From Leucaena leucocephala (taxonomy: Eukaryota; Streptophyta; Magnoliopsida; Fabales; Fabaceae), in the NCBI GenBank assembly GCA_037074615.1, contig CM073532.1, positions 16,880,001 through 16,944,000 of the forward strand: DNA of 64,000 nt, given 5' to 3'. This document shows, piece after piece, positions 1 to 10,236 of this stretch; position 1 is the stretch's first letter, and each line of letters opens with the position of its first letter. Under the pieces are notes generated by a model, which saw nothing but the letters and a program-made list of their open reading frames with translations, was not told the origin of the DNA and ran no database searches. The translations under genes and the position numbers were made by a program.

Positions 1-527
1 TTTGATTAGATCACTGCATGTATGTTTTATATGCATAATACTGGTATGAGATACAACCGAGATACATGTAAACCGGATAGTTAATTAAACCCTCTAAAAG
101 AAATCTTAAGTCATATGCCGTCAATTAATGAACACTTGTCAAAACCTCGATCGCTCATTTGTAGGCTCCACCAAAGTGGGTGCATTTGAGTTATCTTGGG
201 GAGATAAGCAAGAGTAATGGTGCTACTCTTATGTTTATTATTGTTTGACTTAATTGAGATTATCAAAACGGTTTTGGGTCTCAAGGCATTAGATGGGATT
301 AAAACATGCCGAATCATATGATGATGGAATCCCATAAATATCTAAGAATTACATTTGATGTAATTGGTAAAGTTGTTACCTACCTAAATAACTTAAAGTT
401 GAGCGTCCTGCCAAAACGGACTCAAGTTTAAGCCAAATATGGATCTTAGCCCACTAATTATTACATTGAGGGTTGTTTTATTCAGTGGGAGATTGCTAAT
501 TAAATTGCATATTTTAATTGTAGAATC
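1..527 (+). other. Copia 5' leader (non-coding)
   Basis: This stretch upstream of the gag start has no open frame of interest. It does not match the 3' LTR at 4522-6098, so it should be the untranslated leader between the primer binding site and gag. A degenerate resemblance to a plant copia primer site (TGGTATGAGATA at about 42-53) was noted, but no LTR end lies just before it. The real primer site is probably outside the window. Confidence 0.5.
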
Positions 528-1409
528 ATGACGACTAGTAATACTGCTACATTATCGTTGCGATCTGTCCTTGAGAAGGACAAACTCAATGGGATAAATT
601 TTCTTGACTGGTTCAGGAACTTGAGAATTGTTCTCAAGCAGGAAAGAAAAGTATATGTCCTAGATCAACCCATTCCTGAGGAGCCAGCAGCCAATGCTCC
701 TAGAGCTCAGAGAGATTCTTATGCGAAGCATAAGGAAGACTCTGTCGATGTGGGATGCTTGATGCTTGCCACCATGGTTTCGGAGCTCCAAAGAGATCTG
801 GAACACATGGAGGCTTATGAGATGATTGTGCATCTTAAGGAAATGTTCCAGCAACAAGCAAGGCAAGAGAGGTATGAGACCACTAAGGCCTTACATTCCT
901 GCAAGATGGCTGAAGGTGCATCAGTGAGTACTCATGTCTTAATGATGAAAGGGTACATAGATCACCTTGAGAGGCTTGGATTTCCCATGAGCCAGGAGTT
1001 AGCTACAAATTTGATCTTGAACTCACTCCCGGAAAGTTATGACCAGTTTGTCATGAACTACAACATGAACAACATAGAGAAATCTATTTCTGAACTGCAT
1101 GGGATGCTTAAAACTGCTGAGCCGACTGTTAAGAAGAAGCCCAGTACTGTTTTGATGGTTCAGAAAGGAAAGGGTATGAAAAAGAAAGGCAAGGGGAAGG
1201 GGAAGGGTCATGGCTCATCTGGTAAGACCAAAGAGTCAGGTAAGCCCGAAACCAAGCCTACACCAAAGAAGGCAAAGCCTCCAAAGGAAGGAGTTTGTTT
1301 CTTCTGCAATGAACTGGGTCATTGGAAGAGGAATTGCAAACTCTACCTTGAAGATCTGAAAAAGAACAAGAAGGATAGCGGGGCTATCGCTTCAGGTATT
1401 ATGTTATAG
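528..1409 (+). pseudogene. Copia gag (capsid and nucleocapsid)
   Basis: A 293-residue frame beginning MTTSNTATLSL. The N-terminal two thirds is a UBN2/retrotransposon gag type domain, with LNGINFLDWFRNLRIVLKQ near residues 20-40. A Lys/Gly-rich basic stretch follows at about residues 205-250. A CCHC zinc knuckle (CFFCNELGHWKRNC, about residues 256-270) has the C-X2-C-X4-H-X4-C spacing used for RNA packaging. The frame ends at TAG 1407-1409. The protease frame continues one base over, so gag has been cut from pol by a single-base change close to the stop. Gag itself looks intact. Confidence 0.88.
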
Positions 1410-2293
1410 ACATTCATCTCTCTACTTCCACTACATGGGTATTAGATACTGCATGTGGTTCTCATATTTGTACAAATGTGCAGGGCCTAAAGGACAGTAG
1501 AAAGCTGAAAAAGGGCGAAGTTGACCTACGAGTTGGAAATATAGCAAAGGTTGATGCTTTAGCTGTAGGCACTTATGAATTAGTTCTGCCCACTGGGCTT
1601 TTGTTAGTTTTGAACAATTGCTATTATGTTCCTGCTTTGAGTAGTAACATTGTTTCTCTTTCTTATTTGGATAAGGAAGGTTACACTTTCATTTCTGGGA
1701 ATGGTAAATATTCCATTTATCGTAATGATATTTTCTATGCTCATGGTGATTTGCATGTTGATCATTACATATTAAACTTGGAACAACCCAATCATGGAAA
1801 TATCTATAACATAACCGTCAAAAGGGTCAAACCAAATGATTTGAATCCGACATACCTCTGGCACTGTCGTTTGGGCCATATAAATGAGAAACGCATTTCT
1901 AAACTCCATCAAGATGGATTTCTCAACTCATTTGATTTTGAATCATATGATACTTGCGAGTCTTGTTTGTTAAGAAAGATGACAAAGTCTCCTTTCACTG
2001 GGCACAGTGAGAGGGCCACTGATTTGTTGGGACTCATACATACAGATGTGTGTGGACCGATGAATACAAATGCCAGAAGAGGTTATTCGTACTTCATCAC
2101 ATTCATAGATGATTTCAGTAGATATGGCTACGTCTATCTAATGAAACATAAATCCGAATCTTTTGAAATGTTCAAGATATTTCAAAATGAAGTACAAAAC
2201 CAGCTTGGCAAAACAATTAAAGCCCTTCGATCTGATCGAGGTGGTGAATATTTGAGCCAAGAGTTCAGAGATCATTTAGGAATTGTGGGATAG
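1409..2293 (+). pseudogene. Copia protease and N-terminal integrase
   Basis: The frame is open upstream of the 1478 GTG and reads into an aspartic protease motif WVLDTACGSHIC at about 1437-1472. The usual catalytic D-T/S-G triplet reads DTA here. A GAG-pre-integrase zinc-binding region follows, with H-X4-H in LWHCRLGHINEKR and C-X2-C in CESC. Next comes the start of the integrase core, with HTDVCGPM, FIDDFSRYGYVYLM and RSDRGGEY, carrying the first two acidic residues of the DDE triad. A 1-base loss near 2277 shifts the frame to the TAG at 2291-2293. The copy is dead. Confidence 0.85.
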
Positions 2294-2301
2294 TCGCACA
2301 A

Positions 2302-2988
2302 TTGACTCCTCCAGGAACACCACAATGGAATGGGGTTTCTGAATGGAGGAATCGAACACTATTGGATATGGTTCGATCCATGATGAGTCGAACAGATCTT
2401 CCACCGTCCTTTTGGGGCCACGCCCTAGAGACAGCTACGTTCACACTGAATCATGTTCCATCTAAGGCAGTTGAAAAGACTCCGTATGAGATATGGACTG
2501 GGAGGAAACCTAGTTTATCTTTTCTCAAGATTTGGGGATGTGAGGTCTATGTTAAGCAACAAGCCTCAGATAAGTTAGCGCCCAAATCTTCAAAGTGCCT
2601 TTTTGTGGGATATCCTAAGGAAACCAAGGGATATTATGTCTACAACCCCACTGATAACAAAGTGTTTGTTGTCAGAAATGGTATCTTTCTTGAACGAGAA
2701 TTTATCTCTAAAAGAACCAGTAGGAGTAAGGTACACCTCGAAGAAGTTTGAGAGCCACAAGACACCACAGAACTACAGATGGAAAATAGAGAAGACTCAC
2801 AACAAGTTGTTGAGACTCCTCAAGTCACGCAAGGCCCACGGCGATCTAATAGGGCACGACTTCAGCCTCAGAGATATGGATTTCTGATTTCTGACAATCG
2901 TGATGTGTTGCTCATTGAGCATAATGAGCCAACTACCTATCGAGAAGCTATAGTGGGACCAAACTCTGAAAAATGGCTTAGTGCCTGA
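2302..2988 (+). pseudogene. Copia integrase C-terminal half and linker
   Basis: In the next frame the integrase continues with GTPQWNGVSEWRNRTLLDM, which contains the third catalytic Glu. It then runs through FWGHALETATFTLNHVPSKAV and WTGRKPSLSFLKIWGCEVYV, typical of the plant copia integrase tail. A TGA at 2749-2751 interrupts the frame. The same frame resumes with a low-complexity linker and RRSNRARLQPQRYGF, the usual sequence ahead of copia RT. It ends at TGA 2986-2988 because of a 1-base loss just before. VSEW in place of the common VSER, and the first TGA, both fit C-to-T decay. Confidence 0.82.
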
Positions 2989-2996
2989 AGTCTGAG

Positions 2997-4004
2997 ATGC
3001 AATCCATGTACGACAATAAGGTATGGACCTTAGTCGATCCGCCTGAAGGTGTAAAAACTGTAGGGTGCAAGTGGGTTTTTAAAGAGAAAACCAACATGGA
3101 TGGCAATGTAAATGTCTTCAAAGCACGACTGGTAGCAAAAGGATTTACTCAAACTCATGGTGTGGACTATGATGAGACCTTTTCCCCAGTTGCAATGGCT
3201 AAATCAATCAGAATCCTCCTTGCCATTGCAGCATATTATGACTATGAAATATGGCAGATGGACGTCAAGACAGCCTTCCTTAATGGAAAGCTCCTTGAGG
3301 ATGTGTACATGACACAACCTGAAGAATTTGTGCGTTTTGAGGACTCTGGTAAGGTGTGCAAGCTTCAAAGGTCTATTTATGGACTGAAGCAAGCATCTCG
3401 GAGTTGGAATCATCATTTTGATGAAGTAGTCAAAGAGTTTGGATTTCTTCAAAACATTGATGAACCTTGTGTGTACAAGAAGGTTAGTGGGAGCACAGTT
3501 GTATTTTTGGTCCTCTATGTCGATGACATCCTACTCATTGGGAATGACATTCCTACCTTGCAGATTGTCAAGTCTTGGTTAGGAAAATCTTTCTCGATGA
3601 AAGACTTGGGTGAAGCCACCTACATCCTAGGAATTAGGATCTATAGAGATAGATCTAAAAGGCTTCTAGGACTGAGTCAGAGCACATATATAGACAAGAT
3701 ACTGCATAGGTTCAGTATGCAGGAATCAAAGAGGGGTTTCATACCCATGTCTCGTGGTATTCACCTCAGCAAGGATTTGTGTCCTAGTACACCAGATCAG
3801 CGAGGTCACATGAGTAAGGTTCCATATGCTTCAGCCATAGGATCTATCATGTACGCCGTGTTATGTACTCGACCGGATGTCTCGTTTGCCTTAAGTATGA
3901 CTAGCAGATATCAACAGGACCCCAGTGAGGGCCATTGGACTGCTGTCAAGAATATCCTTAAGTACTTAAGAAGGACTAAGGACTTATTCTTGGTCTATGG
4001 TTGA
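2997..4004 (+). pseudogene. Copia reverse transcriptase (RVT_2)
   Basis: A 335-residue frame holding the copia RT domain. Motifs in order are VGCKWVFKEKTNMDG, FKARLVAKGFTQTHGVDYDETFSPV, IWQMDVKTAFLNGKLLEDVYM, LQRSIYGLKQASRSW and the catalytic FLVLYVDDILLIGND. The downstream YASAIGSIMYAVLCTRPDVSFAL and HWTAVKNILKYLRRTKDLFL form the connection to RNase H. The YVDD box is intact. The frame ends at a TGA (4002-4004) that interrupts the continuing RNase H sequence. It is the best preserved domain of this copy. Confidence 0.92.
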
Positions 4005-4507
4005 TTGGATGATGAGCTTTATGTAACTGGTTACACAGATGCAAGTTTCCAAATTGACCAGGATGACCATAAATCACAATCTTGATACATATTCCTCCTG
4101 AATAATGGAGCGGTAAACTGGAAGAGGTCTAAGCAGAGCACTGTAGCAGATTCTGTAACGAAAGCTGAGTATATAGCAGCATCTGATGCAGCTAAGGAGG
4201 CCGTTTGATAAGGAAGTTCATTACAGAACTAGGGGTGGTACCTACCATCTCAGATCCAATAACTTTGTTCTGTGACAATAGTGGTGCCATTGCACAGGCC
4301 AAAGAGCCTAGGTCACATCAAAGGACCAAGCATATACTCAGGCGATTTCATCTCATTAGAGAAATCAATGATAGAGGTGATATAAAAATATGCAAGGTAG
4401 CAGGGGAAGACAATGTTGTTGATCCTCTAACAAAGCCGCTTGTGCAAGCAAAACATGAGTGTCATGTTAGGTCAATGGGAATTAGGCAAATTAATGATTA
4501 TACCTAG
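4005..4507 (+). pseudogene. Copia RNase H and C-terminal tail
   Basis: After the TGA at 4002 the same frame reads DDELYVTGYTDASF, the first RNase H active-site block. It is stopped again by TGA 4083-4085 and shifted near 4207. From 4205 the frame reads RKFITELGVVPTISDPITLF, CDNSGAIAQAKEPRSHQRTKH and VVDPLTKPL, the end of the copia RNase H domain. It ends at TAG 4505-4507, a few bases before the polypurine tract. These lesions leave RNase H non-functional. Confidence 0.85.
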
Positions 4508-4510
4508 TGC

Positions 4511-4521
4511 AAGTGGGAGGA
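4511..4521 (+). other. Polypurine tract of the copia element
   Basis: AAGTGGGAGGA lies immediately before the LTR start TGTTGGAGATTG. A purine run directly upstream of a 3' LTR is the plus-strand priming site for retrotransposon DNA synthesis. Confidence 0.8.
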
Positions 4522-6098
4522 TGTTGGAGATTGTGCCCTAGGGGCCAATCATTATCTTATGAACATTGTTGATTTATGAATTTCTTAATTATGTTATCAT
4601 ATTATTTGCATGTTTACTATGATGACAATCCTTGGATAACTCGTGATCTTATCATAAATGTCCCTGGTCGGTCATCTATGTGGGAGCAGAGATGAAATAA
4701 GACCAGTATGACTTTGAAGATATATAGAGATATAAATCAAAGTCATAAGCACATGTAAGAGTACAGGGTGTTGGACCGACCCGCTATGAGAGAGCTGCAT
4801 GGGTCAAGTCATAAGCTTCTCTCATATACAAGCCATGTTAGCCCTTTGACCTGAGATCATCATAGATTCCTACATGACAAACGCTCAGCTTTGACCTAGT
4901 CAAAAGTTACTTTTGACCGAGTGATCATAAAGGCTATGCTCGGGCTTAGTGGTTTTTCATGCGCAGGAATGTGAATGGTCAAGATGGAATTTGTCCCTCA
5001 CATTCGTAGAGAGATATTACTGGGCCCCTCGATGAGTGAGTCTGAGAAATGTATGGCCATACTGGAATGGAAGGGTAGTTCCATTTCTATATTCAGACTA
5101 CTCAGGGATCGAGAAAGTAACGATCAGGAACAGGAGGATGACGTTCTCCATGCCTCATCCTTGACCGAAATATCGTGTGACAAAAAGGACGTGATATGGT
5201 TGTATGAAAGGTTACATCTTTTATCGATCCTCATATGTTTTGGGTAGTCGTAATGCCTTGCTAGAGACCGCTTACGACTTGTGGGTCAGTATAGTAACTG
5301 GCCCACTGCCAACTTCATATGGGCCTACAGGGTCACACACAAAATAGCCCAATACGAGCTATGATGTCCAGATTCATTGAATCTATGATATGTCTAGATT
5401 CAATGAATAATCGAGGGTGGATATATATTTTATATATATATAAATTAGTATATATATATAATATAAGAGATATTTGTAAGATTTAATTTATAAGGATAAA
5501 TTAAATCTCTATCACTTTTGAATTTGAATTTAAATGGATATGATCTATTTGAATTTGAAATTCAAATTGATAAGATATCTCAAATTTGATTTATGAGAAT
5601 AAATCAAATATAATTCTGTCTTATCTTTATTTTAAATTAAATAAATAGGTGAATTAAATCTGTGGGACGGATTTAATATAAACCATATTTATTTAATTAG
5701 TTTCTTATTAAATTATGCAATATATGATATTGTAATAATTCAGAATTAATATAAGATTAATTCTGAAGCCCGGCCCTATTAGAAGCCCGATAGCTTCCTA
5801 TATATTTGACATTAGGGGCTAGGGTTCTAGATATCTCTACACACACATTCAGACGTGAGGAAAGGGGGCAGGGAGAGTGCAAAAGGTTTGCAGATAAGAA
5901 ACTGCCGAAATAGAGACGGTGAGGACGGAATCTCTAGAAAGCCCTAAAGGGACAAGAGGCGCTAGCACGTCGTTCGCGATTGGAACGCTGTTCGTGTGGA
6001 TATCGGTAGAGGAAGCCGATCTGAGCTGTTGACTTCTTGCGATCGACCAGACACGAAGAAAGGTCGCGACCTATTGACACTGAGGTCGGGACCATACG
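4522..6098 (+). repeat. Family C copia LTR, plus-strand copy
   Basis: It begins TGTTGGAGATTGTGCCCTAG after the polypurine tract. The same sequence recurs at 59126 (plus) and, inverted, at 8491 (minus). The LTR is long, about 1.5 kb, with an AT-rich centre (5420-5760) of TA repeats and a CCTATATATTTGACATTAG stretch near 5797 that is conserved at 63767. The 3' boundary is uncertain, because at 6091-6099 the sequence joins an inverted LTR fragment. A GGTCGCGACC palindrome lies at 6062-6071. The short open frame at 4975-5247 follows LTR conservation and is not treated as a gene. Confidence 0.8.
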
Positions 6099-7245
6099 GG
6101 CATGGAGAACGTCATCCTCCTGTTCCTGATCGTTACTTTCTCGATCCCTGAGTAGTCTGAATATAGAAATGGAACTACCCTTCCATTCCAGTATGGCCAT
6201 ACATTTCCCAGACTCACTCATCGAGGGGCCCAGTAATATCTCTCTACGAATGTGAGGGACAAATTCCATCTTGACCATTCACATTCCTCCGCATGAAAAA
6301 CCACTAAGCCCGAGCATAGCCTTTATGATCACTCGGTCAAAAGTGACTTTTGACTAGGTCAAAGCTGAGCGTTTATCATGTAGGAATCTATGATGATTTC
6401 AGGTCAAAGGGCATAGTGACATGGCTTGTATATGAGAGAAGCTTATGACTTGACCCATGCAGCTCTCTCATAGCGGGTCGGTCCAACACCCTGTACTCTT
6501 ACATGTGCTTATGACTTTGATTTATATCTCTATATATCTTCAAAGTCATACTGGTCTTATTTCATCTCTGCTCCCGTATAGATGACTGACCAAGGACATT
6601 TAGGATAAGATCACGAGTTATCCAATGATTGTCATCATAGTAAACATGCAAATAATATGATAACTGTAACATCCCTAATTTCTGTACTAAGTTGTATGTA
6701 CAGATTGAATAAAATATATGAGATGTTTAGGAAAAGATGTGGCCATATTTATGTAAAGAAAAGGATTAATTGAAAGAGGAAGAAAGTCTAAGAGCCAAAG
6801 TGAAAAATTACGAAAATGCCACTGTGATGCCCTAAGAAACAAGAAGTAAATGGAGGGCATTTTGGTCATTTCACACAATGGATGGATATCATAGGACATT
6901 TCAGTTAAATGTTAATTTCATCATTATTTATAAAAAAGCAAGTATATGAATTCATGATTTTAAAAGTTGAAAATAGATATTTCATTATTGCATATTTGTT
7001 CATATGGATTAACAAACATGTTTTGAATGATTTATCATAAATGTTCATGATGGGGGAATGTTTCATGATTATGAATTATTTTAACGGAAATTGTTGCATT
7101 GAAAATGTTATGATTATTGAATGTTAAATGGCCCCCATGCATGTTTGAAAGGTTTTAGAGGACGGAATACAGAACGCTGGCTACTAACAGCAGTACTGTT
7201 AGTCCTTGGTGCACTATGGTTAAACCCGAGCTCGACGGATATTTC

Positions 7246-7357
7246 GTGGGTCTTGGACTCACGCCTGTTACTCATGGGATTTATTCTCGCGCCTGTTATT
7301 CGTAGGTCTTGTACCTGCGCCTGTATTTCGTGGGTTTCATACCTGCGCCTATTTTAC
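7246..7357 (+). repeat. Four 28 bp tandem repeats
   Basis: Units start at 7246, 7274, 7302 and 7330. They share G/A-TRGG at the start, a central CACGCCTGTTA or TGCGCCTGTAT block, and end in TTTC, TTAC or similar. A degraded fifth unit may begin at 7358. The array lies inside the 6665-8415 insertion, in a GC-richer segment than its surroundings. Confidence 0.75.
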
Positions 7358-7602
7358 GTGGCCTCGAGTCACGACGGATTGGTTAGATTACCCTCGTGGA
7401 CTGTGTGTCCACGCCTGTTTCGTTCTGTCGAAGTCCTACAGAAAAAGAGTAATGACAGCAAGGACATGAAGCGGATATTAAAAATACTCCGCTAGATAAT
7501 AAGATAAAAGGTAAGAGATGGATACCCCGATTCTTCGTCATAAAGCAGAAAGAGATTTAAAGAGGATGTATATTTAAGATTGTTGACTAAGGTACTAAGT
7601 AA

Positions 7603-7639
7603 ATTTCGAGGACGAAATTTATTTTAAGGGGGAGAGAAA
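7603..7639 (+). other. Gypsy-type 3' end with polypurine tract
   Basis: The sequence TTTCGAGGACGAAATTT followed by AAGGGGGAGAGAAA directly precedes an LTR start (TGTAACATCCC at 7640). This arrangement is characteristic of the 3' end of plant Ty3/gypsy chromovirus elements. It fixes the sense direction of the family A LTR as the one beginning TGTAACATCC. Confidence 0.7.
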
Positions 7640-7885
7640 TGTAACATCCCTAATTTATGTACTAAGTTGTATGTACAGATTGAATAAAATATATGAGATG
7701 TTTAGGAAAAGATGTGGCCATATTTATGTAAAGAAAATGATTAATTGAAAGAGGAAGAAAGTCTAAGAGCCAAAGTACAAAATTACGAAAATGCCACTGT
7801 GATGCCCTAAGAAACAAGAAGTAAATGGAGGGCATTTTGGTCATTTCACACAATGGATGGATATCATAGGAAATTTGATAGAAAA

Positions 7886-8415
7886 TGTAACATCCCTAAT
7901 TTCTGTACTAAGTTGTATGTACAGATTGAATAAAATATATGAGATGTTTAGGAAAAGATGTGGCCATATTTATGTAAAGAAAAGGATTAATTGAAAGAGG
8001 AAGAAAGTCTAAGAGCCAAAGTGCAAAATTACGAAAATGCCACTGTGATGCCCTAAGAAACAAGAAGTAAATGGAGGGCATTTTGGTCATTTCACACAAT
8101 GGATGGATATCATAGGAAATTTGATAGTAAATTATTATAATTTGATAGTAAATTATCATAATATGATAATTTACTATCAAATTTCCTATGATATCCATCC
8201 ATTGTGTGAAATGACCAAAATGCCCTCCATTTACTTCTTGTTTCTTAGGGCATCACAGTGGCATTTTCGTAATTTTGCACTTTGGCTCTTAGACTTTCTT
8301 CCTCTTTCAATTAATCCTTTTCTTTACATAAATATGGCCACATCTTTTCCTAAACATCTCATATATTTTATTCAATCTGTACATACAACTTAGTACATAA
8401 ATTAGGGATGTTACA
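7886..8415. repeat. Long palindrome with arms of about 255 bp
   Basis: The LTR 5' end starting at 7886 is followed, after a 3-base centre near 8160-8162, by its own reverse complement ending at 8415. By eye the arms are nearly identical. The left arm carries an extra 20 bp duplication of the GATAGTAAATTAT segment next to the centre. A transcript across it could fold into a hairpin of roughly 250 base pairs. Confidence 0.85.
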
Positions 8416-8491
8416 ATAACATAATTAAAAAATTCATAAATCAACAATGTTCATAAGATAATGATTGGCCCCTAGGGCAGAATCTCCAACA

Positions 8492-9929
8492 GTTGGTACA
8501 TATGATAGCGAGCCCATTCAACAGACAAATTTTAAAGACTTCTTTCTTCAAGGAGACAATAATTTAGCCATTGTCAGGTATATGTCTTTTGTTAAATTAT
8601 TTACTACTAAATGTTTTTCCTAAATATATATAATTATAATCTTAACAATAATTTTTCAATTTCTCCTTCCTGGTAGGATGATGTTCAAGGATAACATATT
8701 CAATAATCTCTATAACTCAAGTAATAATTTGTTTTTCATACATATATTAAATATGTACAAATAAATCAAAATTGGTTCGAATGTTTAGAATTTTAAGATT
8801 TGACATATCTAGCGGTTCAGAATTTTTTCGGCCAAAAAAATCGCTACAAAATGTACAAAACTGCTATAAATCATTACTGGACCTCTATAAATACCACATC
8901 ACCTCCTCATTCATTCAATCCTCATTTCTTTTCCTCCCTCTCCTTTCCTTCATCTCCTTCCTTAAAATTCTGTCTTCTCTTCTTCTTCTCCTTCTTTTTT
9001 CTTTATATGGTAAGATGTTATTTATTTTGTAGATTTTAATTTATTTTATTTATCTTCATTTATAATTTATTAACATACTTATAATTTTTTTAAGATTTTT
9101 TCTTTATCTCAACCAATCTAACCACTTCTTAAACTTAAGAATTGAAGTTCAACACTAACAACTATATCATCTCCAATTCTTGAATCTCTAACTCAATTAT
9201 CTTATCAAATTAAATTAAATTCATATGATACAATCATAATTTAATTACTTATTATTTATCATAATAATATTTTAATATATAACATGTAATACATTGCTAA
9301 TTACACATATCAACATGATCATCTAATATAATCTATTTAATAATTTCTTAATTAATAACATTATATTTTATAATAATAAAAAAATTGGGATTTTATTTTT
9401 TTAGCTCGAATGAACTTTCTAGCGTCTACGAAACCACTAGAAAATTACAAATGCAGGAAAATTTTTAGCCAACTTCAAATTTTCTTCACAATTGGTGCCA
9501 CATTTCTATCCATTTCTAACTGCTAGAAATTATTGCATCATCCTTAAAATTTCATTTCTTGCCAACAAAGATGTCCTGTAAAAAAATTCCAGCGCTTGAT
9601 TTGACTGCTACAAATATTTTTTAGATTTCAATTCCCATATAAATATTTTCTAACAGTTGTGAACCGCTACTAACATCATCCCATTAGCCTTCTCCTACCA
9701 CATTTTTTCTAGCATCTACTTGAACCACTAGAAGGTCCTAGCATTTTGAACATAGTGCGTAATGGTTCTAGGCAACTGCTAAAAAACTATTTCTATCGCC
9801 TAAGTTTCTAGTAGTTTAACCATTTTGAACATATTTTGAACATTTTGAAATTGTTATTCTAGCAGTTCAGTTATAACTGTTAGAAACAACATAAAATAAT
9901 TTATACAAAATACTTGTTTTTTTGTAGTG
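8492..9929 (+). mobile_element. CACTA (En/Spm-type) transposon, 3' end
   Basis: The right end is GTTTTTTTGTAGTG at 9916-9929, the reverse complement of CACTACAAAAAAAC, a typical CACTA terminus. From about 8770 to 9870 many short copies of TAGCGGTTC, CTAGCAGTTC, AACCACTAGAA and related words occur in both orientations, as expected for CACTA subterminal repeats. No left terminus is present. The left side is cut at the copia LTR boundary (8491). No transposase frame was recognised in 8492-8770. Confidence 0.65.
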
Positions 9930-9945
9930 AGACCTACCTAGACAG

Positions 9946-10137
9946 TTGGAATGGCTTACTTCATTGATGTTTGAATTGTTTCTGAATGAGCACCTTACCA
10001 TTATTCTCAAACTCATATGCACGATTAGAGTTATATGGAAAGCTCAAAATTCAGCTTTGCATAATGTTACTAAGGTCAACCCTTGTACCCTTATGGGTGA
10101 GATAAATGGAATCCTTACTCTTTCTTCTATGGCTTTT
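9946..10137 (+). pseudogene. Possible LINE ORF2 C-terminal fragment
   Basis: The frame reads MEWLTSLMFELF and later IRVIWKAQNSALHN. This resembles the W-x-IWKARN region that follows the RT zinc-binding domain in plant L1-type LINEs. There is no other LINE domain nearby. The CACTA terminus at 9929 adjoins it, so the upstream part may have been displaced or lost. The identification rests on one short motif. Confidence 0.3.
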
Positions 10138-10236
10138 TTTAGACTCCAATGTTTTGATGATGGCCATTAATTGACAAAATATTTCAAAACGAAACTTAAT
10201 TAATAAAGAGCATTAATCGATAGCCTTATTTATAAC
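10138..10236 (+). repeat. Fragment of family B repeat 5' end
   Basis: The sequence AGACTCCAATGTTTTGATGA and the ATTAATTGA that follows match the family B start at 53726 (TGTTAGACTCTAATG and on). It is truncated on the right by the LTR starting at 10237. Confidence 0.5.

Larger units (their letters stand above)
1..6098 (+). mobile_element. Ty1/copia retrotransposon, 3' part, degenerate
   Basis: The gene order gag, protease, integrase, reverse transcriptase, RNase H, polypurine tract and LTR is that of Ty1/copia, with integrase before RT. The 5' LTR and primer binding site lie upstream of the window. The coding region is interrupted by four 1-base frameshifts (near 1400, 2277, 2985 and 4207) and by in-frame TGA codons at 2749, 4002 and 4083. 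The copy therefore cannot make a polyprotein. The LTR family (family C here) recurs inverted at 6099-8491 and directly at 59126-64000. I could not assign the copia lineage with confidence. Confidence 0.9.
6665..8415. mobile_element. Compound LTR-derived insertion with ATAAC target duplication
   Basis: The insert is bounded by TGTAACATCCC at 6665 and GGGATGTTACA ending at 8415. ATAAC flanks it at 6660-6664 and 8416-8420, so it entered the inverted copia LTR as one unit. It holds four copies of a roughly 240 bp LTR 5' end: 6665-6905, 7640-7885 and 7886-8140 direct, and 8163-8415 inverted. Between the first two are 28 bp tandem repeats and a gypsy-type 3' end (GAGGACGAAATTTATTTTAA followed by GGGGGAGAGAA). 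The LTR end matches the sense start of the solo LTR at 30753-34305, so it derives from family A. No coding domain is present. Confidence 0.75.
6099..8491 (-). repeat. Family C copia LTR, partial inverted copy, split
   Basis: Read on the minus strand, it starts at 8491 with TGTTGGAGATTCTGCCCTAG, matches the first 630 or so bases of the 4522 LTR, and stops at the join near 6099. It is interrupted by the 6665-8415 insertion, which has an ATAAC duplication on each side. With the 4522 copy it forms a large inverted repeat. Between 6099 and 6300 the two arms differ by only a few bases by eye. Confidence 0.8.

Noticed and set aside
4975..5247. Open frame starting MVKMEFVPHIRREILL that recurs at 5934-6278 (minus) and 59396-59647
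   Set aside because: All three copies lie at the same place in family C LTRs and differ at the 3' side. Conservation follows the LTR, not a protein, and no domain is recognised.
7662..8393. Repeated frames containing MTKMPSIYFLFLRASQWHF
   Set aside because: They are the antisense of the LTR 5' end present in four copies (6687, 7662, 7908, 8103). Repetition explains the conservation.
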